Below are positions 14,031-14,629 of a stretch of 14,629 bases of DNA, one piece after another. Below the pieces are notes generated by a model, which was given only the letters and a program-made list of their open reading frames with translations, had not been told where the DNA came from and ran no database searches. Source of the stretch: Rickettsiales bacterium (GTDB lineage: Bacteria > Pseudomonadota > Alphaproteobacteria > Rickettsiales > UBA998); assembly GCA_019749855.1 (NCBI GenBank), contig JAIEPI010000030.1:1-14629 (forward strand), given 5' to 3'. Position numbers and translations under genes: made by a program. How positions within the stretch are numbered: position 1 is the first letter of the stretch; each line of letters opens with the position of its first letter.

Positions 14031-14629
14031 CTAATGCCGTTTGTTGCGATAATCCATGAGTAATCGTGCCAGAGATTTGGCCGTGACCGGCTCAAATTTT
14101 TCAAGCACTTTTTCACTGGCTGAAGTAAAACTGAAAGCAAGGTTAGCCGTGTGTGCGGCTGTGATAAGGCTACCAAAACGCTTGGCAACATCCAGTCGTG
14201 TCGCGATCATTTTTTGAACGCCGACGAATGAGAAAGCGCGGGCAATTTCACCAGCTTCCTGAGGATCACTCCCTGCGGGATAGACCAATACCGGTTCCAG
14301 CTCAATCAGGCTGGCAAATTCCGCCAGTTCTTTTAATTCATGAAAATCATACGGATTAGCTCCGGCGCTATCAATTAAAACCCTCTCAGAGGGGTCGCAT
14401 TGTTTGAGAATCGCTTTCAGGTCTGCGCGTGTCTCTGCCACCTCCAAACGCACTCCCAGCACTTCGGCATAGGCAGTGAGTTGCTCCACCGCACCGGCCT
14501 TTCGATTGTCGGTGTTAATCAGTACCAGTGAATGTCCTGACTTCACCACATGCGCGGCGATCTTCGCTGTCGTGAGTGTTTTTCCTGCACCTGGTGGGCC
14601 GATCAAAATATAGCGATACGCAGGTTTTT
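14031..14629 (-). CDS. flhF: FlhF, SRP-type GTPase for flagellar placement (5' end outside window)
   Basis: The C-terminal 199 residues of a longer protein; the frame is open past the right edge (TTG 14606 is an internal Leu), so the N-terminal B domain is not visible. It is an SRP54/FtsY-class GTPase domain: P-loop GPPGAGKTLTTAKIA, then DNRKAGAVEQLTAYAEVLG (family D-x-x-R-x-G-A-x-E-Q-L), VLIDSAGANPYD (family D-T-A-G), and the base-recognition motif ATRLD (family T-K-x-D). These small changes fit FlhF rather than Ffh or FtsY. FlhF recruits early basal-body parts to the pole, and its GTPase cycle is tuned by FlhG, encoded next. The upstream promoter and probably flhA lie outside the window. 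Confidence 0.88.
   Translation of the reverse strand, partial: KPAYRYILIGPPGAGKTLTTAKIAAHVVKSGHSLVLINTDNRKAGAVEQLTAYAEVLGVRLEVAETRADLKAILKQCDPSERVLIDSAGANPYDFHELKELAEFASLIELEPVLVYPAGSDPQEAGEIARAFSFVGVQKMIATRLDVAKRFGSLITAAHTANLAFSFTSASEKVLEKFEPVTAKSLARLLMDYRNKRH

Noticed and set aside
14604..14606. TTG as the start of the last gene
   Set aside because: The same frame continues to the right edge (KPAYRYI before the P-loop), and FlhF always has a long N-terminal region, so the gene is cut by the window.

Overview
The window looks like chromosomal DNA of a flagellated, Gram-negative proteobacterium, most likely an alphaproteobacterium. The pointers are an LdtR-like MarR regulator, a YfiR-type periplasmic protein with a CHASE8-like kinase, an orphan TAXI binding protein, and an flhF-flhG pair next to a FliK-like gene. 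No taxon can be fixed from sequence reading alone. No rRNA, tRNA, CRISPR array, integrase or transposase is visible, and the longest stretch without a gene is about 225 bp.

Left part (1-3404, + strand): the C-terminal end of an AsmA-family protein, then a gene pair separated by 3 nt. The first gene of the pair encodes a degenerate EAL-domain protein. The second encodes a type IV prepilin peptidase homologue that keeps its zinc-finger cysteines but appears to have lost both catalytic aspartates. Convergent to these is glmS (3425-5248, - strand). The stop codons of the two convergent genes both lie inside a 17-bp tandem duplication.

Middle part (5249-10077, + strand): a 225-bp divergent intergenic region with two small dyads, followed by five genes on the + strand. 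These encode a divergent LuxI/GNAT-like protein, a YfiR/DUF4154 protein, a membrane histidine kinase that overlaps the YfiR gene by 4 bp, an LdtR-like MarR regulator, and a TAXI-family periplasmic binding protein with no transporter gene beside it. This stretch reads as a signalling region. The YfiR-kinase pair replaces the YfiR/diguanylate-cyclase pair known from Pseudomonas, and a possible signal synthase lies just upstream.

Right part (10106-14629, - strand): a tightly packed gene string read right to left. It encodes FlhF (partial, SRP-type GTPase), FlhG (MinD-type ATPase), a 694-residue Pro/Ala-rich FliK-like protein and a long-chain polyprenyl diphosphate synthase. FlhF and FlhG set flagellar position and number, and the FliK-like protein would control hook length. 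The prenyl synthase makes the quinone side chain and is probably a passenger gene.

The points most worth a second look are the doubly degenerate EAL/prepilin-peptidase pair, the LuxI-like, YfiR and CHASE8 kinase cluster, the FlhG lacking the usual N-terminal FlhF-activating motif, and the two-copy beta-domain layout of the FliK-like protein.
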